A stretch of 33,718 nucleotides of DNA, taken from the NCBI GenBank assembly GCA_019415335.1, contig DXKH01000052.1, positions 1 through 33,718 of the forward strand, read 5' to 3'. A model generated the notes under the pieces. That model made no database searches and was not told the origin of the DNA. It saw only the letters and a list, made by a program, of their open reading frames with translations. Positions 8,433 to 19,875 of the stretch are shown one piece after another (the first letter of the stretch is position 1; each line of letters starts with the position of its first letter). Both the position numbers and the translations under genes were made by a program. This stretch comes from Citrobacter sp. GTDB lineage: Bacteria > Pseudomonadota > Gammaproteobacteria > Enterobacterales > Enterobacteriaceae.

Positions 8433-8839
8433 GTGAAACGGTGGTGTTCAGTCAACTGAGCCGTAAGTTTATTGATGAGAACGATGCGACGCCCGCCGAG
8501 GCGCAGCAGGTTGTCTATTACAGCCTGGCGATTGGTCACCATCTTGGGATCATCGACTGCCTGGAAGCTGCGCTGACCTGCCCGTGGGAGGCGTATCTGG
8601 CGTGGATTGCCACGCTGGAAGAGGGCAGTGAGGCCCGTCGGAAGATGGAAGGGGTGCCGAAGTACGGCGAGATCGTCATCGATTTTAATCATGTGCAAAT
8701 GCTGGCGCGCGCGTTCGATCGTGCGCTTGCGGTACAGACCCCGCAGCAGCAGGACTGGAGTAAACTGATGCTCAGCATGTTGCACGATATTCATCAGGAG
8801 AGCGCTATTTACCTGATGGTAAGGAGACACCGTGACTGA
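8429..8839 (+). CDS. hycH: Formate hydrogenlyase maturation protein HycH
   Basis: This 136-residue soluble protein matches HycH of E. coli, which is needed for hydrogenase-3 maturation but is not part of the final complex; it is thought to act on the HycE precursor before HycI processing. No catalytic or metal-binding motif is obvious. It overlaps hycG by 4 bases and hycI by 8 bases, so the three are probably translationally coupled. Confidence 0.94.
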   Translation: MSETVVFSQLSRKFIDENDATPAEAQQVVYYSLAIGHHLGIIDCLEAALTCPWEAYLAWIATLEEGSEARRKMEGVPKYGEIVIDFNHVQMLARAFDRALAVQTPQQQDWSKLMLSMLHDIHQESAIYLMVRRHRD

Positions 8840-9296
8840 CGTTTTATTGTGTGTTGGTAACAGCATGATGGGGGATGACGGCGCGGGCCCACTGCTGGCA
8901 GAAAAATGCGCAGTGCAGGCGAAAGGCAACTGGGTGGTCATCGACGGCGGCAGTGCGCCGGAAAATGACATCGTGGCCATTCGCGAACTGCGCCCGGATC
9001 GTCTGCTGATCGTGGATGCCACCGACATGGGGTTGAATCCCGGCGAGATCCGCATTATCGATCCTGACGATATCGCCGAGATGTTCATGATGACCACCCA
9101 CAATATGCCGCTGAACTATCTGGTTGATCAGCTCAAAGAAGATGTCGGCGAGGTGATCTTCCTCGGGATTCAGCCAGATATCGTCGGATTCTATTATCCC
9201 ATGACTCAGCCAGTTAAGGATGCCGTCGACACCGTTTACCAGCGTCTCGACGGCTGGGAAGGCCACGGCGGCTTCGCGGAATTAGACGCGTCGTGA
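8832..9296 (+). CDS. hycI: Hydrogenase-3 maturation endopeptidase HycI
   Basis: HycI cleaves the C-terminal tail of HycE after nickel insertion. The three nickel-sensing ligands known in E. coli HycI, Asp16, Asp62 and His90, fall at exactly the same numbers here (GNSMMGDD, VDATDMG, MTTHN). The protein is 154 residues, two shorter than I recall for E. coli. It is the last gene of the hyc operon, followed 7 bases later by a REP-like hairpin and then the oppositely directed symE-like gene. Confidence 0.96.
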   Translation: MTDVLLCVGNSMMGDDGAGPLLAEKCAVQAKGNWVVIDGGSAPENDIVAIRELRPDRLLIVDATDMGLNPGEIRIIDPDDIAEMFMMTTHNMPLNYLVDQLKEDVGEVIFLGIQPDIVGFYYPMTQPVKDAVDTVYQRLDGWEGHGGFAELDAS

Positions 9297-9303
9297 TATT
9301 CAT

Positions 9304-9331
9304 GCCGGATGACCGTCTGCCCTCATCCGGC
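9304..9331 (+). repeat. REP-like hairpin between hycI and the symE-like gene
   Basis: GCCGGATG (9304-9311) and CATCCGGC (9324-9331) form a perfect 8-base stem with a 12-base loop, the core of enterobacterial REP elements. The right arm also encodes the last two codons and stop of the symE-like gene. It could limit readthrough or protect the 3' ends of both converging transcripts. Confidence 0.65.
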
Positions 9332-9574
9332 CTGTTCTTCTCTCACCTGCTCGATCACTAATTTCCCCTGCATTACCGCCACATTGACGATAGTGCCGGT
9401 CGGGAAACCCGCCTGTTCCAGCCAGTCGCCATTAATGGTTAACGACGCATGCCGGCTATAGCGGCGCGTATTGCCGGTTTTCGGATCTTCATGGCGCTTT
9501 CTGACATAGCTCACCTTTAAACGACGAAACGGCCTGATGATAGCGACTTCCGGACTGCCAGCCTCAATAGTCAT
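9323..9574 (-). CDS. SymE-type toxin-like protein
   Basis: This 83-residue protein matches the SymE toxin family (AbrB-like fold). The segment from RRLKVSYV through the SRHASLTINGDWLEQAGF stretch to TGTIVNVAVMQGKLVIEQ aligns with the conserved core of E. coli SymE (LTVSYAS, ITLKGQWLEAAGF, VDVKVMEGCIVL). It lacks the ~35-residue C-terminal tail I recall for K-12 SymE. E. coli SymE is SOS-induced, inhibits translation and promotes RNA loss, and is held off by the antisense RNA SymR. The start is chosen because AAGGA lies 7 bases upstream of this ATG; the open frame continues upstream through REP sequence into ascB and is not credible there. It is inserted between hycI and ascB, which I recall as neighbours in K-12. 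Toxicity is inferred from family only. Confidence 0.8.
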   Translation of the reverse strand: MTIEAGSPEVAIIRPFRRLKVSYVRKRHEDPKTGNTRRYSRHASLTINGDWLEQAGFPTGTIVNVAVMQGKLVIEQVREEQAG

Positions 9575-9609
9575 AAACGATTCCTTGTTACCCACGAGTA
9601 GATGAAAAT

Positions 9610-9629
9610 GCCTGTATAAAATGCCAGTA
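9610..9629 (-). promoter_or_regulatory. LexA-box-like site upstream of symE-like gene
   Basis: On the minus strand TACTGG-8 bases-TACAGG reads as CTGG-N8-ACAG, matching the LexA core CTGT-N8-ACAG at 7 of 8 positions with a mostly A/T centre. It lies 36-55 bases upstream of the start codon, a normal place for an SOS operator. E. coli symE is also LexA-controlled, which supports the reading. The box is less perfect than that of recA (28340-28359). Confidence 0.55.
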
Positions 9630-9708
9630 AAAAAGGGATGGGGCAAACCGGAAACTGGAAGGGAGATAACGGAAACGGAATGCAAATGATGTAACGAGGA
9701 AAGGGAGG

Positions 9709-9734
9709 GCCGGACAGCGCGAGCGCCATCCGGC
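9709..9734 (-). repeat. REP-like hairpin downstream of ascB
   Basis: GCCGGA and TCCGGC arms 14 bases apart, with GCGC in the middle, give a REP-type imperfect palindrome 7 bases after the ascB stop. It may terminate or stabilise ascFB mRNA and separates it from the symE-like gene. Confidence 0.6.
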
Positions 9735-9741
9735 ATCCAGT

Positions 9742-12643
<2,902 letters not shown>

Positions 12644-12731
12644 AGGATTTTTATCCTGTTTTATCAGTAGGGTACGTTTTATTTTTGCCGCACATTCGCC
12701 TGAGCGATCGTCGGTGATGAAACGCTGATGA

Positions 12732-12743
12732 GAAACCGGTTCC
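12732..12743. promoter_or_regulatory. Candidate AscG operator
   Basis: GAAACCGGTTCC contains the perfect 8-base palindrome AACCGGTT and resembles reported AscG targets of the form TGAAACCGGTTTCA. It lies in the ascF-ascG gap, about 90 bases upstream of ascF and downstream of the predicted ascF start point, as expected for repression. Confidence 0.6.
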
Positions 12744-12782
12744 ACAAAATCATGAATGGCTTATGTTTGTCAGGCAATGTTT

Positions 12783-12820
12783 AATTTTATCTATTTCATT
12801 GAAATGTGACCTTTGTCACT
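12783..12820 (-). promoter_or_regulatory. CRP site and predicted ascFB promoter
   Basis: TGTGA-CCTTTG-TCACT (12805-12820) is a near-perfect CRP site in the 265-base gap between the divergent ascF and ascG genes. On the minus strand a -10-like TAAAAT lies at about 12783-12788, close to class II spacing. CRP probably activates ascFB, and it could also affect ascG on the other side. The CRP site is strong; the -10 assignment is weak. Confidence 0.6.
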
Positions 12821-12908
12821 CATGGTTTTCTGACGTGATTTAGCATCAGGGACAACCACGCAGTGGTGAAGTACACTGCATCTCATTGCGAGAAAAGGAA
12901 GAAAACTT

Positions 12909-13922
12909 ATGACGACGATGCTGGAGGTAGCGCAGCGGGCCGGGGTGTCGAAGGCGACGGTCTCCAGGGTGCTTTCAGGGAATGGCTACGTCAGCCAGGA
13001 AACGAAGGATCGCGTGTTTCAGGCGATTGAAGAGAGCGGCTATCGGCCAAACCTGCTGGCGCGTAGTCTTGCGGCGAAAACCAGTCAGACGCTGGGGCTG
13101 GTGGTGACTAACACCCTCTACCACGGCGTCTATTTTAGCGAATTGCTGTTTCATACCGCGCGGATGGCGGAAGATCAGGGCCGTCAGCTTCTCCTCGCCG
13201 ATGGTAAACACAGCGCGCAAGAGGAGCGCCAGGCGATCCAGTATCTGCTGGATTTGCGCTGCGACGCGATCATGATCTACCCGCGTTTTCTCAGCGTGGA
13301 TGAGATCGATAAAATAATCGACAGCCACTCGCAGCCGATTATGGTGCTTAATCGCCGGCTACGAAAAAACAGCAGCCACTGCGTCTGGTGCGATCAAAAG
13401 CAGACCAGTTTTAACGCCGTGGCGGAACTGATTGCCGCAGGCCATCAGCAGATTGCCTTTATCACCGGTTCGATGGACTCCCCCACCGGGGTTGAACGCC
13501 TGTCGGGGTATAAAGAGGCGCTGACCCGACACGGCATCGCCGTCAATGACGACCTGATCGTCAAAGGCAAATGGACACCTGCTTGCGGTGCTGCGGGGGT
13601 GGACGCGCTGCTTTCTCGCGACGTGACGTTTAGCGCGCTGGTGGCCAGTAATGACGATATGGCGATTGGGGCCATCAAACGGTTGCATGACAAAGGGCTG
13701 GCCGTGCCATCGCAGGTGTCGGTGATCGGTTTTGACGATATCGCAATGGCGCCCTACACCATACCTGCGCTCTCGAGCGTCAAAATTCCGGTGACGGAGA
13801 TGATTCAGGAGACCATTGGCCGACTCATTTTCATGCTGGACGGCGGGGCGTTTACACCACCGAAAAGCTTCACCGGCACGCTGATTCGCCGTGATTCCGT
13901 TACGTCGATCGCGGCGCAGTAA
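12909..13922 (+). CDS. ascG: LacI-family repressor of the asc operon AscG
   Basis: A 337-residue LacI/GalR repressor. The N-terminal helix-turn-helix is LEVAQRAGVSKATVSRVLSG (residues 5-24), with the hinge region near residues 47-58 (RPNLLARSLA) and a periplasmic-binding-like sugar domain after it. It is divergent from ascFB and should repress it through the operator at 12732. The full-length intact frame suggests inducible rather than cryptic control, whereas K-12 asc is described as cryptic. The start follows AAGGAAG. Confidence 0.95.
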   Translation: MTTMLEVAQRAGVSKATVSRVLSGNGYVSQETKDRVFQAIEESGYRPNLLARSLAAKTSQTLGLVVTNTLYHGVYFSELLFHTARMAEDQGRQLLLADGKHSAQEERQAIQYLLDLRCDAIMIYPRFLSVDEIDKIIDSHSQPIMVLNRRLRKNSSHCVWCDQKQTSFNAVAELIAAGHQQIAFITGSMDSPTGVERLSGYKEALTRHGIAVNDDLIVKGKWTPACGAAGVDALLSRDVTFSALVASNDDMAIGAIKRLHDKGLAVPSQVSVIGFDDIAMAPYTIPALSSVKIPVTEMIQETIGRLIFMLDGGAFTPPKSFTGTLIRRDSVTSIAAQ

Positions 13923-13934
13923 AAATTGTCACCC

Positions 13935-13958
13935 GTCATCGTCATTCGTGACGATGAC
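13935..13958 (+). promoter_or_regulatory. Strong UUCG-loop hairpin / possible FhlA site before hydN
   Basis: GTCATCGTCA and TGACGATGAC form a perfect 10-base stem around TTCG, 12 bases after the ascG stop. There is no T-run, so a simple terminator is unlikely. The arms carry CATCG/CGATG and TTCGTGACG elements similar to the hypA-hycA FhlA region, and the position is about 80 bases upstream of the hydN -24 element, which suits an upstream activating sequence. Confidence 0.55.
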
Positions 13959-14013
13959 ACCATAACGGCCACCCCGTGTTTTTAAATATCGTTAAATTAC
14001 AGCAAGATAAAAA

Positions 14014-14030
14014 CTGGCATGATTTGTGAA
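14014..14030 (+). promoter_or_regulatory. Sigma-54 promoter of hydN-hypF
   Basis: CTGGCATGATTTGTGA has the -24 GG at 14016-14017, but the -12 position reads GA rather than GC. The 5' half, including AAAACTGGCATG, is the same as in the hycA promoter. The hydN-hypF operon of E. coli is known to be RpoN- and FhlA-dependent. Confidence 0.7.
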
Positions 14031-14067
14031 TGCTTCGGCACATTATCTGTCATTGCTGGAGAATTTG

Positions 14068-14613
14068 ATGAACCGTTTCATCATTGCAGACGCCAATAAG
14101 TGCATTGGTTGCCGTACCTGTGAAGTGGCCTGCGTGGTCTCCCATCAGGAAAACCAGGACTGCGCGTCACTGACCCCTGAAACCTTTTTACCCCGTATTC
14201 ATGTGATCAAAGGCGTGAATGTCTCGACGGCGACGCTGTGCCGCCAGTGTGAGGACGCGCCCTGTGCGAACGTCTGCCCGAACGGTGCCATCAGCCGTGA
14301 TAAAGGTTTTGTGCATGTCATGCAGGAACGTTGCATTGGCTGCAAAACCTGCGTGGTGGCCTGCCCGTATGGGGCAATGGAAGTGGTGGTGCGTCCGGTT
14401 GTGCGTAACAGCGGTGCGGGCCTGAACGTCCGGGCGGAAAAAGCGGAGGCGAACAAGTGCGATCTCTGTTATCACCGCGATGCCGGTCCGGCCTGTATGG
14501 AAGCCTGTCCGACGCATGCCCTGATTTGCGTTGACCGTAATAAGCTCGAGCAACTCAGCGCAGAAAAGCGTCGTCGTGCGGCGCTGGACTCTTCCGCGTC
14601 TTTGCTTTTCTGA
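14068..14613 (+). CDS. hydN: Electron transport protein HydN (four-cluster ferredoxin)
   Basis: HydN is a HycB-like ferredoxin linked to formate dehydrogenase-H activity; its exact electron partner is uncertain. Sixteen Cys form four [4Fe-4S] motifs (12/15/18/22, 58/61/66/70, 89/92/95/99, 131/134/143/147). The ATG at 14068 is chosen because it gives the family N-terminus MNRFIIAD and follows GGAG; 14 extra in-frame codons upstream overlap the promoter. At 181 residues it is about six longer than I recall in E. coli, the extra being a tail DSSASLLF. It is co-transcribed with hypF. Confidence 0.95.
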   Translation: MNRFIIADANKCIGCRTCEVACVVSHQENQDCASLTPETFLPRIHVIKGVNVSTATLCRQCEDAPCANVCPNGAISRDKGFVHVMQERCIGCKTCVVACPYGAMEVVVRPVVRNSGAGLNVRAEKAEANKCDLCYHRDAGPACMEACPTHALICVDRNKLEQLSAEKRRRAALDSSASLLF

Positions 14614-14716
14614 TTCCTGCCGTAAAAATCACTCAGGAAACACGCTGGCATCAAGGGAATTCCCGGAAATTTTCGTAAAATACATTTCCGGGAATGATGA
14701 TGGCGAGAATGACTCA

Positions 14717-16957
14717 ATGGCAACAAATACCCCCTCCGGCGTACAGCTCCGTATTCGCGGCAAAGTTCAGGGCGTCGGCTTTCGTCCCTTTGTCTGGCAA
14801 CTGGCGCAGCAGCTTCAGTTGCATGGCGATGTCTGTAATGACGGCGACGGCGTGGTGGTTCGATTGCTGGAAGATCCCGCCCTGTTTATCCGTGAACTGC
14901 ATGCTCACTGTCCGCCATTGGCGCGTATCGACAGTGTGGAAAGTGAACCTTTTCGCTGGGCGCAGCCGCCCACGGAGTTCAGCATTCGCCAGAGTGCAGG
15001 CGGCACGATGAACACCCAGATAGTGCCCGATGCCGCGACGTGCCCGGAATGTCTTGCCGAGATGAACACACCCGGTGAGCGGCGTTATCGCTATCCCTTT
15101 ATTAACTGCACCCACTGTGGCCCGCGTTTTACCATTATCCGGGCGATGCCTTACGATCGACCGTTTACCGTGATGGCGTCATTTCCGCTCTGCCCGCAAT
15201 GCGACAACGAGTATCGCGATCCCTACGACCGACGTTTTCATGCCCAGCCGGTGGCTTGTCCGGCGTGTGGTCCACATCTGCGCTGGCTGAGCGGTGGACA
15301 CCATGCGGAAAAAGAGGCGGCATTGCAGGCCGCGGTGGAAATGCTGAAGGCCGGGGGCATTGTCGCTGTTAAGGGCATCGGCGGGTTTCATCTGGCCTGC
15401 GATGCACGAAACAGCGCTGCGGTGGCAACGCTTCGTACGCGTAAGCGCCGTCCGGCAAAACCGCTGGCGGTGATGCTGCCTGATGCGTCGGGCCTGCCGG
15501 ATGCGGCAACCCGATTGCTGAACACGCCCGCCGCCCCGATTGTGCTGGTGGATAAGCAACACGTGTCCTCGCTGTGTGACGATATTGCCCCTGGGCTTGC
15601 GGAGGTTGGCGTGATGTTGCCCGCTAATCCGCTCCAGCACCTGTTGCTCCAGGAACTGAACTGTCCGCTGGTGATGACCTCCGGTAATCTCAGCGGTAAA
15701 CCGCCGGCCATCAGCAATGAGCAGGCGCTTAAGGATTTACAGGACATTGCCGAGGGTTTCCTGCTGCACAATCGCGACATCGTGCAGCGCATGGACGATT
15801 CCGTGGTGCGTGAAAGCGGTGAAATGCTGCGTCGCTCGCGGGGGTATGTCCCGGACGCGCTGGCGCTGCCGCCGGGATTTCACCAGGTGCCGCCGATGCT
15901 TTGTCTGGGGGCGGATCTAAAAAATACCTTCTGCCTGGTACGCGGCGAGCAGGCAGTGATCAGCCAGCATCTTGGCGATCTCAGCGACGATGGGATCCAA
16001 CATCAATGGCGTGACGCGCTGCGGTTAATCCAGAATATCTATGACTTCACGCCGCAGCGCCTTGTTCGCGATGCCCATCCGGGGTACGTCTCCAGCCAGT
16101 GGGCCAGCGAGATGAACCTGCCGACAGAGATCGTGTTGCATCATCATGCCCATGCCGCGGCCTGTCTGGCCGAGCATGGCTGGCCGCTGGACGGTGGCGA
16201 TGTCATCGCCCTGACGCTGGACGGCATCGGAATGGGCGAAGCGGGCGCGCTGTGGGGCGGGGAGTGCCTGCGGGTGAACTACCGTGAGTGCGAGCATCTT
16301 GGAGGACTGCCCGCTGTGGCGCTTGCTGGTGGCGATCTCGCCGCGAAGCAACCCTGGCGTAACCTGTTAGCGCAGTGTTTGCGCTTTGTGCCGGACTGGC
16401 AGCGTTATCCGGAAACCGCTGGCGTGCAGCGCCAGAACTGGAACGTGCTGGCGCGAGCGATTGAGCGCGGGATTAACGCACCGCTGGCTTCGTCCTGCGG
16501 GCGTCTGTTTGATGCAGTTGCTGCGGCGCTGAACTGCGCGCCAGAATCGCTCAGCTATGAAGGCGAAGCGGCCTGCGCGCTGGAGGCGCTGGCGTCGCAA
16601 TGCGCGGGTGTTAAACATCCAGTGACGCTACCGCTGGCGGGGCATCAACTGGATCTGGCGACCTTCTGGTCGCAGTGGCTGAGCTGGCAGGCAACGCCCG
16701 CTGAACGCGCATGGGCTTTCCACGATGTGCTGGCGCATGGGTTTGCCACGATGCTGCGCGAACAGGCCACGGCGCGTGGCATCGACACGCTGGTGTTTAG
16801 TGGTGGAGTGATGCACAACCGGTTACTGTCGGCGCGCCTGGCTTATTATCTGGCGGATTTCACGCTGTTGTTCCCGCAGCAGTTACCGGCTGGCGACGGG
16901 GGACTGTCGCTGGGGCAGGGGGTGATTGCCGCGGCGCGTGGGATAGCGGAAGCATAA
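14717..16957 (+). CDS. hypF: Carbamoyltransferase HypF (hydrogenase cyanide-ligand synthesis)
   Basis: HypF takes carbamoyl phosphate and, with HypE, builds the cyanide ligands of the [NiFe] centre of all hydrogenases. Domains in order: acylphosphatase (residues about 8-92; Arg23 and Asn41 conserved), two zinc fingers (Cys109/112/131/134 and Cys159/162/181/184), a YrdC-like domain (about 200-380), and a Kae1-like domain with the metal motif HHHAHAAA near residue 475 and GGVMHNRLL near the end. It has 746 residues; I recall 750 in E. coli. The start ATNTPSG is chosen by family N-terminus. It sits 103 bases after hydN, and the ribosome binding site is weak. Confidence 0.96.
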   Translation: MATNTPSGVQLRIRGKVQGVGFRPFVWQLAQQLQLHGDVCNDGDGVVVRLLEDPALFIRELHAHCPPLARIDSVESEPFRWAQPPTEFSIRQSAGGTMNTQIVPDAATCPECLAEMNTPGERRYRYPFINCTHCGPRFTIIRAMPYDRPFTVMASFPLCPQCDNEYRDPYDRRFHAQPVACPACGPHLRWLSGGHHAEKEAALQAAVEMLKAGGIVAVKGIGGFHLACDARNSAAVATLRTRKRRPAKPLAVMLPDASGLPDAATRLLNTPAAPIVLVDKQHVSSLCDDIAPGLAEVGVMLPANPLQHLLLQELNCPLVMTSGNLSGKPPAISNEQALKDLQDIAEGFLLHNRDIVQRMDDSVVRESGEMLRRSRGYVPDALALPPGFHQVPPMLCLGADLKNTFCLVRGEQAVISQHLGDLSDDGIQHQWRDALRLIQNIYDFTPQRLVRDAHPGYVSSQWASEMNLPTEIVLHHHAHAAACLAEHGWPLDGGDVIALTLDGIGMGEAGALWGGECLRVNYRECEHLGGLPAVALAGGDLAAKQPWRNLLAQCLRFVPDWQRYPETAGVQRQNWNVLARAIERGINAPLASSCGRLFDAVAAALNCAPESLSYEGEAACALEALASQCAGVKHPVTLPLAGHQLDLATFWSQWLSWQATPAERAWAFHDVLAHGFATMLREQATARGIDTLVFSGGVMHNRLLSARLAYYLADFTLLFPQQLPAGDGGLSLGQGVIAAARGIAEA

Positions 16958-16980
16958 AAAAGCCCCGGGACTGGCGGGGC
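16955..16980 (-). terminator. Rho-independent terminator for norVW
   Basis: GCCCCG (16962-16967) pairs with CGGGGC (16975-16980). The run of A on the left becomes a T-run after the stem on the minus strand, so it stops transcripts coming leftward from norW. It starts at the end of hypF and could partly act in both directions. Confidence 0.75.
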
Positions 16981-17040
16981 GAAACGACAAGCAATATCGC
17001 ACTTCCGTGTGCATGAGGTTAATCAATCAGTGGCTGTATC

Positions 17041-17076
17041 GCCGGATGGCGACGCAAAGCGTCTTATCCGGCCTAC
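17041..17076 (+). repeat. REP element between hypF and norW
   Basis: This 36-base unit from GCCGGATGGCGACGC to TCTTATCCGGCCTAC matches the enterobacterial REP consensus closely. It lies between two converging genes, 33 bases beyond the norW stop. Confidence 0.9.
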
Positions 17077-17109
17077 AGAGGCAGTCGTAAGGCATCCGGT
17101 ACAATCCGC

Positions 17110-18243
17110 TTACACGGGCAGCGTTTTCAGCAGGGCGAAAGCCTCTTTCATTCGGTCTTCACTCACCACGAAGGCGCAGAGCTCTCCTTCACCGTTCATC
17201 CCTTTGGCAACCATGCCGTCAGATTCTGCCGCGATGTGCCAGTTCAGATCGCGACGCTGGGTTTCGCCAGCCAGGTGCAGCGGCAGTTCCGGCGTTTTGA
17301 TTTTGACTAACATGGCGGGCAGCTTCAGCGGTGCGTTGCCACCGAGCAGGTTTTTCGCCAGGTACATTGCGCTGAGCTGAATGGGCTGCAGGAACGGCAG
17401 AACCTGGCCGTTGATCTCCGCGCAGTCACCGAGGGCGTAAATATCCGGGTTGCTGGTTTGCAGGTAACTGTCGACACAAACGCCGCGATTAAGGGTTAAA
17501 CCGGCACGACACGCCAGCGCGGTTTCCGGACGTAAGCCAGTGGCGGCAATCACTGCATCGACGTCAATGCTGCGCTCGCGATCGAACGTTGCACGAATAC
17601 CGGATGCGGTTTTCTCCAGCCCCAGCAACTGTGATTTCAGCAGCAGGTGCACGCCCATATCGGTAAGGCGATGCTGTAAGCGACTGCTCACTTCCGGCGG
17701 CATCAGCGAGGCGAGAAGGCTGGCAGCGTTATCAATCAGCGTGACCGCTTTACCTGCGCGGCAGAAATCCATCGCCAGTTCGGTTCCAATCAACCCGCCG
17801 CCGACGATCAGCACCCGTTGGGCGTCGCGCAGTTGTGTCTCACAGGCGCGGTATTCCTGCTGGCTGTTCAATGTGAGCATTAACTCACGTCCTGCTATTG
17901 GAGGAACAAAGGCCGCCGCACCCGTGGCCAGCACCAGTTTGTCATACTGCCACTGCTTATCCTGACTTTTCACCACGTGGGCGTCAGCATCAATGTCGGT
18001 GACCCAGGTGTGCGGGAAGAGACGCAGAGCAAACTGTTCAGCAAACTCTCCCGCGGTCTGGCGGGTGAGGTCGTCGGCGTGCTGCGCCTGGCTTATCACA
18101 TGGCTGAGATCGGGCTTGTTGTACTCATCCATGCTGTCAGCCGCAATCAGGGTTAACGGGACATCCGCGTCCTGCTTGCGAATGTTTTTGACTAACTGGC
18201 GGGCGGCGAAGCCCGAACCAATGATGACAATTCCCCGGTTCAT
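17110..18243 (-). CDS. norW: Nitric oxide reductase FlRd-NAD(+) reductase NorW
   Basis: NorW is the FAD-dependent NADH:rubredoxin reductase that passes electrons to the rubredoxin domain of NorV. The N-terminal FAD motif is [11 protein letters not shown] (residues 5-15), the NAD motif [14 protein letters not shown] lies near residue 145, and the C-terminal FAD motif is [10 protein letters not shown] near residue 275. At 377 residues it equals E. coli NorW. The start codon overlaps the norV stop by 4 bases; a longer in-frame start 28 codons upstream is rejected because it lies within norV. Confidence 0.97.
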   Translation of the reverse strand: MNRGIVIIGSGFAARQLVKNIRKQDADVPLTLIAADSMDEYNKPDLSHVISQAQHADDLTRQTAGEFAEQFALRLFPHTWVTDIDADAHVVKSQDKQWQYDKLVLATGAAAFVPPIAGRELMLTLNSQQEYRACETQLRDAQRVLIVGGGLIGTELAMDFCRAGKAVTLIDNAASLLASLMPPEVSSRLQHRLTDMGVHLLLKSQLLGLEKTASGIRATFDRERSIDVDAVIAATGLRPETALACRAGLTLNRGVCVDSYLQTSNPDIYALGDCAEINGQVLPFLQPIQLSAMYLAKNLLGGNAPLKLPAMLVKIKTPELPLHLAGETQRRDLNWHIAAESDGMVAKGMNGEGELCAFVVSEDRMKEAFALLKTLPV

Positions 18244-19688
18244 TTTGCCTCCGTTGCCAGCACGTCGAAGACGTCTTTGCCTAAGGAACATTCCGGACAC
18301 AGGAAGTTGTCCGGCACATCGCTCCACGGCGTACCCGGTGCGACGTCCTGCAACGGTTCACCTTTTGCCGGATCGTAAATCCACTGGCATACGCTGCACT
18401 GCATGCTCGGCCCGAGGTCGGCTGCCGCTGCGGCGGCGCAGGCGCATGCTTCTTCTTTGGTCGTCGCTTTCACTGTCGTTTCCGGCAACGGCGCGAGCGC
18501 CCACTGACGTGCGATTTCGCGACCGTGCTGGCGGCACAGTTCCAGCGCATCCAGGTCCGGGCGCCATTTGGCCTTCAGGCTCAGCGACATTTCAAAACCG
18601 GCATCCTGTAAACGGGTGGATAAGCGGTCGACCGCTCCGCCGCTCCAGCCGTGGGAGCCAAAGGCGCTGGCGCGTTTGTTACGAAAACGCAGCCCGGTCA
18701 TCTCTTCCGCCAGACCGGCGATTTTCGGCATCATCACGTTGTTCATTGTGGAGGTGCCGACCAGCACGCCTTTAGAGCGGAAAACGTTGGTCAGGATTTC
18801 GTTTTTATCACTGCGGGCGACGTTAAAAATTTTCACCGCCACGTTCGGGTCGACTTCGTTAATCCCCTGGGCAATGGCATCCGCCATCATGCGGGTGTTA
18901 TTGGACATGGTGTCGTAGAAAATAGTGATGCGATCTTCCTGATAGTCCGCTGCCCATTTCAGATATAGCTCAACAATCTGGGTCGGGTTATCGCGCCAGA
19001 CCACACCGTGAGAGGTGGCAATCATATCCACCGGCAGGTTGAAGCCGAGGATTTCGGTAATTTTTGGCGTCACCAGACGGCTGAACGGGGTCAGGATGTT
19101 GGCGTAGTAGCGCTGGCACTGTTCGAACAGTTCGGTTTGATCCACTTCATCGTTAAACAGGCGTTCGTCGCAGTAGTGCTGACCAAAAGCGTCGTTACTG
19201 AACAGGACGGCATCGCCGGTCATGTAGGTCATCATGCTGTCCGGCCAGTGCAGCATCGGGGTTTCCACGAAGATCAACTGTTTACCGTTACCGATATCCA
19301 GCGTGTCGCCGGTTTTCACGACGTTAAAATTCCACTCCGGATGGTGGTGGTGACCGGTAATCGAGTCAATCGCGTTGGCGGTGCAGTAGATTGGGGTATC
19401 CGGGATCTGCGTCATCAGCTCGGTCAGCGCCCCGGCGTGATCTTCTTCCGCATGGTTGATAATGATGTAATCGATGTCTGCGAGGTCAATTTCATTACGC
19501 AGGTTCTGCACGAATTCACGGCTGAATTTATGATCGACGGTATCGATCAGGACATTCTTTTCTTCACGGATGAGATAGCTGTTGTAGCTGCTGCCGCGCA
19601 GCGTTTTGTATTCGGTTCCGTGGAAATCACGCACTTCCCAGTCACGTTGGCCAACCCAATGGATATTATTTTTAACCAGAATAGACAT
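18240..19688 (-). CDS. norV: Anaerobic nitric oxide reductase flavorubredoxin NorV
   Basis: NorV reduces NO to N2O under anaerobic conditions. The metallo-beta-lactamase-like part holds the di-iron ligands His79, Glu81, Asp83, His147, Asp166 and His227. A flavodoxin domain (FMN) spans about residues 253-395, and the C-terminal rubredoxin has Cys431/434/464/467. It has 482 residues, about three more than K-12. The linker before the rubredoxin, [14 protein letters not shown], is alanine-rich and carries two extra cysteines (415 and 417) that I do not recall in E. coli. It is the first gene of norVW, divergent from norR. Confidence 0.97.
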   Translation of the reverse strand: MSILVKNNIHWVGQRDWEVRDFHGTEYKTLRGSSYNSYLIREEKNVLIDTVDHKFSREFVQNLRNEIDLADIDYIIINHAEEDHAGALTELMTQIPDTPIYCTANAIDSITGHHHHPEWNFNVVKTGDTLDIGNGKQLIFVETPMLHWPDSMMTYMTGDAVLFSNDAFGQHYCDERLFNDEVDQTELFEQCQRYYANILTPFSRLVTPKITEILGFNLPVDMIATSHGVVWRDNPTQIVELYLKWAADYQEDRITIFYDTMSNNTRMMADAIAQGINEVDPNVAVKIFNVARSDKNEILTNVFRSKGVLVGTSTMNNVMMPKIAGLAEEMTGLRFRNKRASAFGSHGWSGGAVDRLSTRLQDAGFEMSLSLKAKWRPDLDALELCRQHGREIARQWALAPLPETTVKATTKEEACACAAAAAADLGPSMQCSVCQWIYDPAKGEPLQDVAPGTPWSDVPDNFLCPECSLGKDVFDVLATEAK

Positions 19689-19735
19689 AGCAACCTCAAT
19701 TCATTCAGCGTTGTTCAAATAAGTTGTTTCGCTTA

Positions 19736-19754
19736 TTGCAGGTCGCGTGCCAAC
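19736..19754 (-). promoter_or_regulatory. Sigma-54 promoter of norVW
   Basis: On the minus strand TTGGCACGCGACCTGCAAT gives GG (-24) and GC (-12) with ideal RpoN spacing and near-perfect consensus TGGCACG-N4-TGCAA. It is placed about 50 bases upstream of norV. Confidence 0.9.
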
Positions 19755-19807
19755 TTTTTATCTATTTGATTTGTATTGATTTAAAATTTTATACTCATTA
19801 AATGGTA

Positions 19808-19863
19808 GTCAAAAAGACTATTCACAATGCAGTCAATATGACAGTATGAATTGTCAAAATGAC
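19808..19863. promoter_or_regulatory. Three NorR enhancer sites
   Basis: Three copies of GT-N7-AC are present: GTCAAAAAGAC (19808-19818), GTCAATATGAC (19832-19842) and GTCAAAATGAC (19853-19863). E. coli NorR requires three such sites to form its active hexamer at norVW. The last copy ends 12 bases before the norR start, so NorR binding should also repress its own gene. Confidence 0.9.
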
Positions 19864-19875
19864 AGTGAGGACCGC

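Noticed and set aside
17041..17076. Possible CRISPR-like repeat or mobile element
   Set aside because: It is a single REP palindrome; the other copies in the window are scattered singly between genes, without regular spacers.
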